Assembly (NCBI GenBank): GCA_020444045.1
Contig: JAHLLS010000002.1
Coordinates: 124,001-188,000 of the forward strand
Length of the DNA: 64,000 nucleotides
Direction: 5' to 3'
From: Deltaproteobacteria bacterium
GTDB taxonomy: Bacteria > Desulfobacterota > Desulfobacteria > Desulfobacterales > UBA5852
Part shown: piece after piece, positions 1 through 9,144 of the stretch
Layout of the letters: every line of letters starts with the position of its first letter
How positions within the stretch are numbered: position 1 is the stretch's first letter
Notes under the pieces: generated by a model
Told to the model about the DNA's origin: nothing
The model's database searches: none
Seen by the model: the letters and a program-made list of their open reading frames with translations, nothing else
Position numbers and translations under genes: made by a program

Positions 1-2934
1 TGTAGGCGACAGGGTCAGCACGGAATTGTATCGCACCTGCCGAACGGACGGCCCCATGTCGATCAGCGCCGCCCCTTGGGCGGTGTCGATGTCGGCTGTT
101 GTGACAGCTTCACCGGCCAGAAGGGGAATGGACGCCAGCACCGATGCTCCCGGCGGCGTGATACGCGTCACAGTGGTGGATACCTGCCAGGTCAGCCCCA
201 GATGCAGGATCCGCTCGACATGCAGAAACGGCGGCAGCGCTTGTGTTCGATCGTCGTTGTCCTGGGCATCAGCCGGTTTTTCCGATGTGAGCTGAACCGT
301 ACCGGCGACATTCCCGTCCGCATCGATACCCGCGAGCTGCCACCCCTCGGCCGAATACGCAGCGGTGTGCGGCGGCATGGGAAACGGTATCTGGAGCGTC
401 GTTACGCCGGGTGCAATGCGGCCGGTAAGCACGATGGTGTGAATGCCTTCGCCCACCAATAGCCACAGCTGACCGGCCCCATCGCGCGCCAGCCCCGGGG
501 CCGGTTCCTGGTCAAGCAGGATCGCCTCGGGTGTCCATGAAGATGACGTCACCGGAAGCGGAATGGCCGTCTGCACCGCCGCATGCACTTCGAGCAGGAT
601 TTGGAGGTTGTCCGGACGGACCGTCAACGCCAGCTGCGCAATGTCGGCACAGGCCGGCAGACAATCCGGTTTTTCCAACAGGCGGTCTTCCAATTGTTTC
701 AACAACGCGGGCGGTGGAAACGCCGCGCCGGCGGCCTGACTCCGGTGAGGCCCGATGGCCATGAGCAGGAGAACCGCCAGACCGGCCGTCTGGACCGCCG
801 GCTTGAGCCGGGTGCGGATGACCTGCCACCAGTCTTTCAGGCTGACGACCCCGAGAATGAAAGCCCCCAGGAGCAAGACACGCAAAATGGCCAGCATGAA
901 ATTGACCATGGGCGGCACCAGCCAGAGCCGCATGGTCTGATCGCTCTGCACAGGTCCGTTCCACTCGAAACGGTGCACCCGCCAGCGCCAGCGGGGCAGT
1001 CCCGGGCCGGTCTGAACCAGGGCCTGGGGGTCGAACTGCTCGATGGCAGGCGCTTCTCCGGATTTGAACTTCCCCATCGAGGGCGTGCGCATGATGCTTC
1101 CCGCCGCCTCCTGGTCGACTTCGGCCAAACGCACGGCTTCGCGTGCATCTCGCTGGACGGTTGCCGGCGCCGGTGCCGTTCCGCCGGGGAAAAAGCCGAC
1201 CGATTGCGGATGCGCCAGCTGGGGATACAACCCCCAGCGAACCTGCTGCACCATGAAGGGGATCGACACGACCAGTAAAAACACAATCGCCGCAAACCCC
1301 CATAGCTTGACTATCCCCCTGATCTTTCCTTCCGGCAGGACCTTCAACAGCGCCATGACCGCCAGAATATGCAGCCAGACGTAGATAGGCGCATTGGGTT
1401 CCTGGAACATGAGCGTCATGGTCACGAGCGCCAGCAGGCCCCAACGCCAGTTGCGAAGTTTAAACACGGCCAGGGTGATGATCAGTACGACAAAAAAATC
1501 GAGCAGGGTCCAACGCTGGATCCAGCTGCCATCCATGCGATCCACACCGGTGGCGCAAAACAGCCGCCAGCCGGGGGGAAGGTTGAGGACGCCGGTCACC
1601 TTCTGGAAATCATGTTCCCAGCCCACAGCCGGCATCGTGCCGAAACGCGCCCCTTCGTAGCGCGCTTCGGCCACCAGGTCCAGCGCGCCGCGCCGGAGCT
1701 CCACGCCCGGCAGTTCGGACGGACCGTGTTTCGTGATGACGCGGTCCACCCCGTCCACCGCTACGCGCCCGAGTTCGAACGGCGGCCGCATGGCCACGTA
1801 CCACTGGCGGCTCAACGTGCCTTTGAGCTGGTCCTGGAGGGTAAAACCGCCGCCGTCAAAATCCAGCCACCAGGTGCGGGCCAGGGTCAACCGGTCCGGT
1901 GCCGGGTCGGCATCGCCCCGGCGAAGCGTTTTGAATGCCAGGCCGCCGGTTTCCTCGACCAGGAAGGCCGAAAAATTACGCCACTCCGGCGGCATATCGG
2001 TCTGGGCCGGTTCCACCGAAGGCGATCCGGATAGGGTTACCATCCGGATGTAGTTCTGGGGCTGAACGGACCAGATCTCGGGAGAATAGCGTCCGGAAGC
2101 CGTAAGCCTGTCCACGGACGTCACCGAACGGGCCTCGATCCGGAGGTCCCATTGGCCCGGCCGGGCCTGCACCAGAAGCCCCCCTTGGGGGCCCAGCTTG
2201 GCCGGCAGCGGGCTATCCAACGCGAGGACACGGGTCCCTTCCAGCAGCACCTCCGCCAGTTCGATTTCGCGGGACCGGCCGGAAACCTCGAGCCGGAACA
2301 GCGTCGTGATCCGCATGGGAATGGTATCGTTCAGCAGCCGGTAAACATGAACCTGCAGGCGGTCTTCTTCATCGCCCGCGCCGTCCCGTGCCTGCAGCCA
2401 CAAGCGCCCCCCGGAATCGTACGACAGGGAATCCACCCGGCGGCCGTCGATCGTCAGGTCGATCAATCCGATGGCCGGCGGCACCTGGATGGTCTCGGGC
2501 AGTTTCAGCCAGTTGAACCGTCCGGTCACCGTGTATTCCCCGGGCGGCATGAAAATGGATGGTGTCCCGTTGCGGTCGATCACCGGCACCGGTTTTCCGG
2601 ATAGGCGTACGTCCAGCGGCCAGATGCGCAAAGCGGCATCCCCGGCCAGGGGCTGCCAGCCGCAGGCCAGAACGACCCAGTCCTGTTCAAACGTTCCCCC
2701 CTGCTGGGTCAGGTCGAGACGCAAACGCGAAGGCCACCCGCAACGATACGTTCCCCCCTCGTTGTAGGGGGTGGGACACAACCGGTCCAATTTATCGAAG
2801 AGAACCCAGTCACGCCAGTGGAAGAGTTCCGCAGGCGTGCTTTCCTGCACCCTTTCGGAGGATGCCCCAAGTGCCAAAGAAGACAAAAGCAACAGGGCGA
2901 TCGCCGCAAAGATAACACTCCGGTAAATGCGCAT
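1..2934 (-). CDS. Large multi-pass membrane protein with secreted N-terminal half, partial
   Basis: The frame is open for 978 codons from an ATG preceded by GGAGG and runs off the left edge of the window, so the C-terminus is missing. Residues 1-25 look like a signal peptide (AAIALLLLSSLALG). The next ~450 residues are beta-rich and read like a periplasmic domain. Hydrophobic spans follow at about 478-495, 500-515, 525-540, 545-565, 675-695 and 715-728, with a second soluble segment near 565-670. I do not recognise the family and assign no function. The architecture of a large exported domain followed by a membrane cluster would fit an envelope assembly or sensing protein, but that is inference. 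The gene is read leftward and its promoter is probably in the short gap beside the hydrolase gene. Confidence 0.75.
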   Translation of the reverse strand, partial: MRIYRSVIFAAIALLLLSSLALGASSERVQESTPAELFHWRDWVLFDKLDRLCPTPYNEGGTYRCGWPSRLRLDLTQQGGTFEQDWVVLACGWQPLAGDAALRIWPLDVRLSGKPVPVIDRNGTPSIFMPPGEYTVTGRFNWLKLPETIQVPPAIGLIDLTIDGRRVDSLSYDSGGRLWLQARDGAGDEEDRLQVHVYRLLNDTIPMRITTLFRLEVSGRSREIELAEVLLEGTRVLALDSPLPAKLGPQGGLLVQARPGQWDLRIEARSVTSVDRLTASGRYSPEIWSVQPQNYIRMVTLSGSPSVEPAQTDMPPEWRNFSAFLVEETGGLAFKTLRRGDADPAPDRLTLARTWWLDFDGGGFTLQDQLKGTLSRQWYVAMRPPFELGRVAVDGVDRVITKHGPSELPGVELRRGALDLVAEARYEGARFGTMPAVGWEHDFQKVTGVLNLPPGWRLFCATGVDRMDGSWIQRWTLLDFFVVLIITLAVFKLRNWRWGLLALVTMTLMFQEPNAPIYVWLHILAVMALLKVLPEGKIRGIVKLWGFAAIVFLLVVSIPFMVQQVRWGLYPQLAHPQSVGFFPGGTAPAPATVQRDAREAVRLAEVDQEAAGSIMRTPSMGKFKSGEAPAIEQFDPQALVQTGPGLPRWRWRVHRFEWNGPVQSDQTMRLWLVPPMVNFMLAILRVLLLGAFILGVVSLKDWWQVIRTRLKPAVQTAGLAVLLLMAIGPHRSQAAGAAFPPPALLKQLEDRLLEKPDCLPACADIAQLALTVRPDNLQILLEVHAAVQTAIPLPVTSSSWTPEAILLDQEPAPGLARDGAGQLWLLVGEGIHTIVLTGRIAPGVTTLQIPFPMPPHTAAYSAEGWQLAGIDADGNVAGTVQLTSEKPADAQDNDDRTQALPPFLHVERILHLGLTWQVSTTVTRITPPGASVLASIPLLAGEAVTTADIDTAQGAALIDMGPSVRQVRYNSVLTLSPT

Positions 2935-2998
2935 GGAACCTCCAGGGGTCAGAAAATCCTATAACGTCAAACAAAGCAGATCGATTCCACAACACAAC

Positions 2999-3898
2999 TT
3001 AGGCGCCGAACACCGACAACGCCTTCCGTGCGATGTCGTCGCCCCATTCCTGGGCGAAATGCCCGGCGTCCGGATGATCATAAGGTTCGGGGCATCCTGC
3101 GATGTCGTTGCGAAGGGCCTGCATCACCGGCGGGCCCAGAACCGGATCTTTTACGCCGACGGCCATGAAGACCGGCCCGGCCCATTGGTTGCGCAGCCAG
3201 TCGCGGGCCTCCCGCGACAAGGCTGCTCCCGGCGCTTCCGGCCGATCCGGCACCATCTCCGGGAAACGGCGCACCCCGGCTTTGTAGGTGATGTCGGGAA
3301 AAGGGGCGTCATAGGCGGCACATTCGTCTTCCGACAAATGCGGACAGGTCAGTTTCATCAGCCGGCCGGCCGCCAAATCCGGATTCTGTCGCACCCAGGC
3401 CCGCCAGTCGAGAAATCCTTGGGATAATGGAACGTCGCCGGTCCCCAGCGTGGTGTTCATGATCAGCAGACGGGCAAATCGCTCCGGCATGGCCATGGGC
3501 AGGGTAAGCCCAAGAATCCCGCCCCAGTCCTGACAGACCAGGGTAATTTTCTTGAGATCCAATCTATCGATGAAAGCAACCAGTGCGCTGCGATGGAAAT
3601 CGAAGGTATACACAGCCTCGTCCACCGGCTTGTCCGAACGTCCGAAACCGAACATGTCCGGCACCACCACCCGATGACCCGCCGCCGAAAAAACCGGGAT
3701 CATCTTCCGGTAGAGGTAGCTCCAGGTGGGCTCTCCGTGCAGACACAGGAATACCTGGTCGCCATCCGGTGGGCCGGCGTCCACATAGTGCATTCGTAAA
3801 TGCTCGAAACCCTCCAGATCATCGATGTAATGTGGCTTGTAAGGAAAATCGGGAAGATTTTGAAACCGATCTTCCGGGGTTCGCAATACGTCGCTCAT
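2999..3898 (-). CDS. Haloalkane dehalogenase-like alpha/beta hydrolase (HLD-I type)
   Basis: The 299-residue product has the haloalkane dehalogenase layout. An oxyanion-hole HGEPTW is at 54-59, the nucleophile elbow CQDWGG has Asp124 with the neighbouring halide-binding Trp125, a catalytic acid sits in GVKDPVLG (Asp251), and the base is His280 in DAGHF. An acid after the late strand and a cap-domain Trp (165 or 168) fit subfamily HLD-I (DhlA/DhmA-like). Members hydrolyse carbon-halogen bonds to alcohol and halide in the cytoplasm; epoxide hydrolases are the main alternative. The chosen ATG follows AGGA, and the in-frame extension upstream has no homology-like sequence. It lies about 110 bases downstream of the DUF362 gene on the same strand, so co-transcription is possible. 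The actual substrate is unknown. Confidence 0.8.
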   Translation of the reverse strand: MSDVLRTPEDRFQNLPDFPYKPHYIDDLEGFEHLRMHYVDAGPPDGDQVFLCLHGEPTWSYLYRKMIPVFSAAGHRVVVPDMFGFGRSDKPVDEAVYTFDFHRSALVAFIDRLDLKKITLVCQDWGGILGLTLPMAMPERFARLLIMNTTLGTGDVPLSQGFLDWRAWVRQNPDLAAGRLMKLTCPHLSEDECAAYDAPFPDITYKAGVRRFPEMVPDRPEAPGAALSREARDWLRNQWAGPVFMAVGVKDPVLGPPVMQALRNDIAGCPEPYDHPDAGHFAQEWGDDIARKALSVFGA

Positions 3899-4008
3899 GG
3901 TGGGTCCTTTCCCGAAGTGTATGACGGTTAGGGCGCAACAATGCTGTTGGCCTTGGTTCATTGGTAAAACAATCCGATTTGACAAAACGGCGGTATGGAG
4001 CACTCGAT

Positions 4009-5412
4009 TCAAACCCGGCGCACCAGACCCTTGGATAAAAAATGATGAATGTCCTGAAGGTAACGCATGCTGGTGACCTTACGGGCCGAGGCTTTAAAAG
4101 CCGCACCCAACAGATGGGTGAGAAAGGTCGGATCGCGCGTAACGGCCGGCATGCCAAGCTTGTGGCCAATGGAGAGGTTCATGTCGCCGGCGGTGGTAAA
4201 ACACTTGTCCAGATGAGTGACTTTCTTGGCGTTGGTGATTTCCGCCCTGGCGCAGCTTCCCAGCAGGAAAACGTCTTCTCCTCCGGCATCGATAGGCGCC
4301 TCGCAGCGACCAATAACAAAGCTCACCGGCCTGGCCCCGGCAAAGGCCTCAGTACCCGCAAACCGCTCCATGGAACCAAGAAACATCTTGAGTCCCATGA
4401 CGCAGCCGGTCAGGCATTTTTCATCAGCACCCGCCCGGTAAGGCCCCCAGTAAAACCGCATGGGCGAATTCAAGCGCTTGAGTTCCTTGCCCACGTCCTG
4501 CCAGCGGGAAAACTCGTCGTCATAGGGCATGAGCCGCTGAGCCTGATTGTCCACGTCGGCCATGCTTTGCAGGTCGCCCGTGACGACCACCTGATCGATG
4601 TCGGCAGGCGTATAGCCGCGATTTACCGCGGCCTGCAGATAGGGCACATCCGCAATGTCGAACCCCAGCAGCCGGGCCCCGACGATATCGACGGCCAAGG
4701 GGTTGGTGCCCATGATCACCAGGCCCAGTTTGCGGCGGGTGGGGAAGGCCTCGTTGCCCATACCCACATCGATGGCGTCCATGACGATGAAATCCGGATA
4801 GCCTGCCACCAGCAGGTCGACGATTTTGTCGTTCAGCATGAAATCGTGACGGATCGAACGTTCATCGTCCGAGCAGATACCGACGTTGAGCTTGACGGCG
4901 CCGGTCATGTTGCTGACACAGTGGCACTTGAGTTTGGGAAGGTAGACTTTGGAGTCCGCCCGGGCCATTTTGCGGGAGACACGTAGGTTGTCATGAACCA
5001 CCCCGCCGATAAAGACCGAGTCGCGCGGCTCCTCGTCCATGCAGAAGATCCCCACCGGACAGCCGGCATCCTGATTCACGCGTACCATCTCGTCGTAGTA
5101 ACCGGCGCTTTTGTAGCAAAGGCGCGTGGGAAAACCCACGGCGCAGTTTTCCCCCATATCGATCCGCTTCACCCCGGGGGATTTCGACAGCGCCACGAGG
5201 GATGCCCCGACCAGCGGTGTCGCCGTATAGGCCATGTTGCCGAATACGTCCGTATTGTAAGCAAAGACAACATTCGGCTTGACCATGACGTTACCCCGGG
5301 GATGATAGTCGAAATGCGCCATCCCCTCGGCCACAATGCCTTTGAGCCGCTCACGGTCATAATCTTCACAGCGTTTGATGAAAACAGTGTCGGACAAATC
5401 GTTCAAACCCAT
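4009..5412 (-). CDS. DUF362 domain protein
   Basis: A 467-residue protein whose N-terminal two thirds match the DUF362 fold: MVKPNVVFAYN near residue 43, a KLNVGICSDD block near 175, and MGTNPLAVDIVGARLLGFD near 235. DUF362 proteins are widespread in anaerobes and often carry or accompany Fe-S clusters. Here cysteines are scattered (CVMG, GRCEAP, GSCAR, DKCF), with no classical ferredoxin CxxCxxCxxxC motif. No signal peptide is visible, so it is probably cytoplasmic. The start ATG follows GGAG with good spacing. The biochemical role of this family is not established. The gene lies between a small membrane protein and the dehalogenase-like hydrolase, all on one strand. Confidence 0.8.
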   Translation of the reverse strand: MGLNDLSDTVFIKRCEDYDRERLKGIVAEGMAHFDYHPRGNVMVKPNVVFAYNTDVFGNMAYTATPLVGASLVALSKSPGVKRIDMGENCAVGFPTRLCYKSAGYYDEMVRVNQDAGCPVGIFCMDEEPRDSVFIGGVVHDNLRVSRKMARADSKVYLPKLKCHCVSNMTGAVKLNVGICSDDERSIRHDFMLNDKIVDLLVAGYPDFIVMDAIDVGMGNEAFPTRRKLGLVIMGTNPLAVDIVGARLLGFDIADVPYLQAAVNRGYTPADIDQVVVTGDLQSMADVDNQAQRLMPYDDEFSRWQDVGKELKRLNSPMRFYWGPYRAGADEKCLTGCVMGLKMFLGSMERFAGTEAFAGARPVSFVIGRCEAPIDAGGEDVFLLGSCARAEITNAKKVTHLDKCFTTAGDMNLSIGHKLGMPAVTRDPTFLTHLLGAAFKASARKVTSMRYLQDIHHFLSKGLVRRV

Positions 5413-5458
5413 CTTGTCTCCGTCCGCGTGGCTATGATTGACGATAAAGTCAGGGGTG

Positions 5459-5797
5459 TCAGTCGTTTTTGAGATCCCTGGCTTTGATGGGCATCATGCG
5501 GGTGATCCTGATGATAATCGCAATCAGAATAACCACCCAGACGGCCATTACCACAAGGCCGGCAAGCAGGCTGTCGGCCTTGACGGCGGTAACACCGAGC
5601 ACAACAAAGCTGCCGAGGATCAACAACCACCGCAGGGCGGTGTAGGCGATCGCCATCGTGATGCATTTTTGGGGTGGCAGTTTATTGGCCCGCGCGTCAT
5701 TCAGCGCTTCTTTGTAAAAATCCCGTGATTTCCAGACAAACAGGACCACGAAAATGGCCCCTCCCAGGTAAGCGAAGATGGTCGCAATCGGGCTCAT
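5459..5797 (-). CDS. Small three-helix membrane protein
   Basis: A 112-residue protein with three hydrophobic spans at about 5-22, 52-70 and 78-97 and a basic C-terminal tail (RITRMMPIKARDLKND). I do not recognise a family. It ends about 45 bases before the DUF362 gene on the same strand and could be its operon partner. No clear ribosome-binding site precedes the ATG, so the start is less certain than the frame. Confidence 0.6.
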   Translation of the reverse strand: MSPIATIFAYLGGAIFVVLFVWKSRDFYKEALNDARANKLPPQKCITMAIAYTALRWLLILGSFVVLGVTAVKADSLLAGLVVMAVWVVILIAIIIRITRMMPIKARDLKND

Positions 5798-6131
5798 AGG
5801 ATTTAAACCGGGTTCCTTTCACGTGGTGGGAATTAAAAGATGTGGCTTGAAAGTATTTGCAGACCCCTTCGCATATGTCAAGCGGGTGGACCTGATCCTG
5901 CTTGCTGTAAAGGACAGACCCGGCTGTGATCCCGCAAATGCTTTTTTCATTCAAACATCAACGACCGCATCCCTTTTGAATCTGGCCGCCGCCCGGACGA
6001 TGGTTATCGGGGCCGGCCAAAAAATGCTTCTCACACCTTCTTGCATTCGTATCCGGAATATTCAGGCTGGTACATTTCCCGGCGATATGCCATGATACCG
6101 AACACCACAACCTCAGCTATTCGGGTGATGA
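5798..6131. other. Intergenic region between divergent genes
   Basis: This spacer separates a leftward gene (5797) from the rightward acyltransferase (6132), so it should hold promoters for both. I see no convincing small gene, hairpin or operator. Confidence 0.4.
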
Positions 6132-6698
6132 ATGCGAACGCTGTTAAGCCCTCTCGGAAAATTGTTCTACTGGTCGACCAACTGGCGGTTTGACCCGCTG
6201 CCGGACTATTTCGGGAGGAAGCATGTCATCATTGGGTTCCCGCATACGTCCAATATGGACACCATCCGCGCCTTTTTTGGCTTCCGGATCATCAAGAAGA
6301 CCGGTCACATCATGATCAAGAAGGAGTGGTTTGTATTCCCCCTCTCCATCATCTTCAAGGCGCTTGGCGGGATACCGGTTTATCGTGATTCACCCCAGGG
6401 AACGGTAAACCAGATGGTGACGATGTTTGAGAAACGCGAGGAGTTTCTCCTGGCCATTGTTCCCGAAGGAACCCGCAAAGGGGTTCGAACCATCAAAACA
6501 GGGTTTTGGCACATTGCCAAAGCAGCCGACGTATCGATCATCTGCTGGTATCTCGACAACGAAAACAAAGTGACGCGTTGGCTGGGCGAACTGACACCCG
6601 GCGAAGACAAAGCCGAAGACATGCTGACCATCCGGGGTATCTATGCTGCGGCGGGTTATGAAATCCCCATAGATGTTGCATCCCTTTACAAAAAATAA
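6132..6698 (+). CDS. PlsC-like glycerolipid acyltransferase
   Basis: A 188-residue protein with both hallmarks of the 1-acylglycerol-3-phosphate acyltransferase family: the HX4D motif (HTSNMD, about 38-43) and the substrate-binding VPEGTRK motif (about 114-120). It is short for PlsC and lacks a clear N-terminal membrane helix, as in a compact acyltransferase subgroup that works as a peripheral membrane enzyme. The family moves acyl chains from acyl-CoA or acyl-ACP to lysophospholipids; the acceptor here is not known. The ATG is preceded only by a weak GGGTG. The gene stands alone between two leftward genes. Confidence 0.8.
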   Translation: MRTLLSPLGKLFYWSTNWRFDPLPDYFGRKHVIIGFPHTSNMDTIRAFFGFRIIKKTGHIMIKKEWFVFPLSIIFKALGGIPVYRDSPQGTVNQMVTMFEKREEFLLAIVPEGTRKGVRTIKTGFWHIAKAADVSIICWYLDNENKVTRWLGELTPGEDKAEDMLTIRGIYAAAGYEIPIDVASLYKK

Positions 6699-6782
6699 CC
6701 AGAGTTCTCTGGCTAACCGGGAAGCAGTGGTTTTTCAAGAAATCCTATATAAACTTGTCCTTTGACGTTCGTTGCCGGCTAA

Positions 6783-7262
6783 TCATATCCACACGTTGTC
6801 ATCCGCCGTCATTGCCCCGCCGGTGCCGCCCGTGTTGCGCGTTCCGGCCGGTTCGACCAGCATGGCCCGGCATTCTTTTTCCGCATACCGTTTATGGTCG
6901 ACGCCCAGCCGGTCCCACTGAACCACGTGGACCATTTCGTGAAAATAGAGGCTTTCGGTTTGATATCCATCCCTTACGAAGAAGGTGTCTTGGTAGGTCA
7001 CCCCGGAAATAGGCATGGCTTCAAAGGCGGCAAACTCGGGCAGCCCCATGCGGCTCAGCGGAGGAAAGGGCGGGTTGTCTGTGACGACCACGGCCCGGGC
7101 CCTTTTTAGCAACGCGCCAGGGAAGACCTGGCGGAGCCGGCGGTAATCCATGGGGTCCACCGGGACGACCTGATCCCGGTGCGCCTTTAAGGTGGCTGCG
7201 ACCCATTCGCGGGCAAGTGGCAGGGTTTTTTGGAATTGGCCGAGGAGGTCGGGCGGAATCAT
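6783..7262 (-). CDS. HExxH-motif putative metallopeptidase-like protein
   Basis: A 159-residue protein with a zinc-binding HExxH motif (HEMVH, His108-Glu109-His112) on a predicted helix after a beta-strand region (DTFFVRDGY), followed by VQWDRLG. The third metal ligand expected about 20-30 residues later is not obvious. The tail is a short Gly/Thr-rich stretch ending MTADDNVWI, unlike a folded continuation, so the C-terminus may be eroded or truncated. No signal peptide is visible. It lies 56 bases downstream of the sugar-ABC permease genes on the same strand and may be read through from them, though a functional link is not evident. Confidence 0.65.
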   Translation of the reverse strand: MIPPDLLGQFQKTLPLAREWVAATLKAHRDQVVPVDPMDYRRLRQVFPGALLKRARAVVVTDNPPFPPLSRMGLPEFAAFEAMPISGVTYQDTFFVRDGYQTESLYFHEMVHVVQWDRLGVDHKRYAEKECRAMLVEPAGTRNTGGTGGAMTADDNVWI

Positions 7263-7318
7263 GTTTTCCCTTTGATTTTCCCTAAGACACCGTCCTTGAA
7301 GGCATTCGCTTCCGGGTC

Positions 7319-8164
7319 TTAATCCTTTAAGGCGCCCATCGTCAGCCCCTGGACAATGCTTTTGCGCACAAAGAAAGCGAATATGGAAACCGGCAAAACG
7401 ATCAGGGTGGCCGCCGCACCGATGCCGGCCCAGTCGATCTTGCCGTAGGAGATGAAGTTGTAGACCGCCACCGGTACGGTTTTGGTCTTGGGGCCGGACA
7501 GGATCAGCGAAAACAGAAACTGGTTCCAGGAAAAGATAAAGGAGATGATAGCGGAGGTGGCAATCCCGTTGCGCACCAGGGGCAGCACGATGATCCGGAA
7601 GCTTTGCAGACTTGAGCAGCCATCGATCATAGCCGCGTCTTCCAGCTCAGCCGGCACGCTCTCGAAAAAGGAGATCATCAGCCAGATGACCATGGGCAGG
7701 GTGATGATCAAGTGCGTGATCGTCAGGGCGGTATAGGTGTCGATGAGATCCAGATAGCGAAAAATGATGTACCACGGCAGCAGGTAGCTCACGAAGGGCG
7801 TCATGCGCGCCACCAGAATGAGGATGCCGATGCGACCCTGGCGATACTTGGCGATGGAATAGGCCGCCGGCAGGCCCAGCAACAGCGAAAGGCCCGTGGC
7901 CAGACTTGCAACGATCAAGCTGTTCATCAGATATTTGAAGAAATTATATTGCGCGAAAACCGCGCGGAAATTTTCAAGGGTCGGTGAAAAAATAAACTGG
8001 GGCGGATAGGAGATATTTTGCACCCCGGTTTTCAACCCGGTTAAGATCATCCAGACAAACACAAATACCGGCGGCAAACATAGCGCAACCGCTCCGATAT
8101 AGAAGAGCGTCGATCGGAAGAGTTTTGTTATGCGGCTGCCGTTGGCCATAAAAGACATTCCCAT
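7319..8164 (-). CDS. Carbohydrate ABC transporter permease, MalG type
   Basis: A 281-residue inner-membrane protein with six predicted helices and the ATPase-coupling EAA loop (EDAAMIDGCSS, about 178-188). The length and the C-terminal VQGLTMGALKD are typical of the MalG/UgpE half of carbohydrate importers of the CUT1 class. It pairs with the MalF-type permease ending 23 bases upstream, and with the binding protein and ATPase further upstream. AAGG seven bases before the first ATG supports the start used; ATGs a few codons later are possible. Confidence 0.93.
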   Translation of the reverse strand: MGMSFMANGSRITKLFRSTLFYIGAVALCLPPVFVFVWMILTGLKTGVQNISYPPQFIFSPTLENFRAVFAQYNFFKYLMNSLIVASLATGLSLLLGLPAAYSIAKYRQGRIGILILVARMTPFVSYLLPWYIIFRYLDLIDTYTALTITHLIITLPMVIWLMISFFESVPAELEDAAMIDGCSSLQSFRIIVLPLVRNGIATSAIISFIFSWNQFLFSLILSGPKTKTVPVAVYNFISYGKIDWAGIGAAATLIVLPVSIFAFFVRKSIVQGLTMGALKD

Positions 8165-8187
8165 ATGCCGACCTTGGGCCGACCCTA

Positions 8188-9081
8188 TCAGATATCCTGC
8201 GCGCTCAGGCGCATACGGTTCATCACCACATTGAACACCAGTACGATCAGAAACACCACCACCATCAGGGCCGACCCATAGCCGGCCTTGAAAAAACCGA
8301 AGGCCACCTTGTACGAATAGAGATACAGGGTTTCGGACGCAATCCCCGGCCCGCCCTGGGTGATGGTATAAATGATGTCGAATTCCTTGAGATTGTCCAG
8401 CGATCGCAGCATCAGGGCCGCGATCAAAACCGGCCGGATCAACGGCAGGGTGATATACCAGAAGATCTGCAGGGTGTTGGCCCCGTCGATACGGGCGGCC
8501 TCATAGGGATCATTGGGCAAGGATTTGAGGCCGGCCAGAACGATCAGGGTGATCATCGGGGTCCATTTCCAAACGTCCACCATCACCAGGGCCGGAATCA
8601 CCGTCGCGGCGCTGCTGATCCACAGACTGCCGGAAAGACCGATACTGGTGAGCAGGTAGTTCAGGACCCCGATTTCGGGATTCAGCATGATACGCCAGAT
8701 CAGGGCCACGGCCACCGGGGTGGCCGCAAAGGGAAAGATGTAGATGGCCTGAACGAGTTCGCTGCCTTTGAATTCACGGTGAAAATAAAGTGCGATGAGC
8801 AGGCCCAGCACCAGTTCCAGGGTCAGGCTCAGGCCGCTGAAATAGATCATCACTTTGAGGCCGTTTAAAACGCGGTCATCCCGGAAGAGCTCGATAAAAT
8901 TATCGATGCCGATAAAGCGGGGATCCCCCAGGCCGATGGTCCATTTGGTAAAGGCCAGATAGAGGTTGTACCCGATGGGAGCGACCACGATCAGAAGCAG
9001 GGCCACCACGGCCGGGGCCGGGTAGACCAGGGCTTGACGGCGATCGACAAAACAGGAGATTTTACTGGCGAAAGTCTTCAT
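8188..9081 (-). CDS. Carbohydrate ABC transporter permease, MalF type
   Basis: A 297-residue membrane protein with six hydrophobic segments and the EAA loop (YEAARIDGANT) of the MalF/UgpA half of CUT1 importers. It would form the translocation pore with the next permease. I prefer the ATG at 9081 (MKTFASKISCF), with AGGA upstream at wide spacing, over an in-frame ATG ten codons earlier that has no ribosome-binding site. It sits in the order ATPase, binding protein, MalF, MalG, all leftward. Confidence 0.92.
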   Translation of the reverse strand: MKTFASKISCFVDRRQALVYPAPAVVALLLIVVAPIGYNLYLAFTKWTIGLGDPRFIGIDNFIELFRDDRVLNGLKVMIYFSGLSLTLELVLGLLIALYFHREFKGSELVQAIYIFPFAATPVAVALIWRIMLNPEIGVLNYLLTSIGLSGSLWISSAATVIPALVMVDVWKWTPMITLIVLAGLKSLPNDPYEAARIDGANTLQIFWYITLPLIRPVLIAALMLRSLDNLKEFDIIYTITQGGPGIASETLYLYSYKVAFGFFKAGYGSALMVVVFLIVLVFNVVMNRMRLSAQDI

Positions 9082-9144
9082 GCGCGTCGTTTCGTCCTGG
9101 GCTGTCCGCATTGCGGATGCGTACAGCCCAGGGTCTTTTGACAG

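Noticed and set aside
583-1278. Rightward open frame of 231 codons
   Set aside because: It is opposite to the membrane protein gene, has no ribosome-binding site or recognisable motif, and has shadow-like composition.
512-1444. Long leftward open frame (310 codons) rich in Arg, Gly, Ala and His
   Set aside because: It is antisense-phase shadow of the large membrane protein, whose frame continues through this region with signal peptide and helices. The shadow shows only GC-driven composition.
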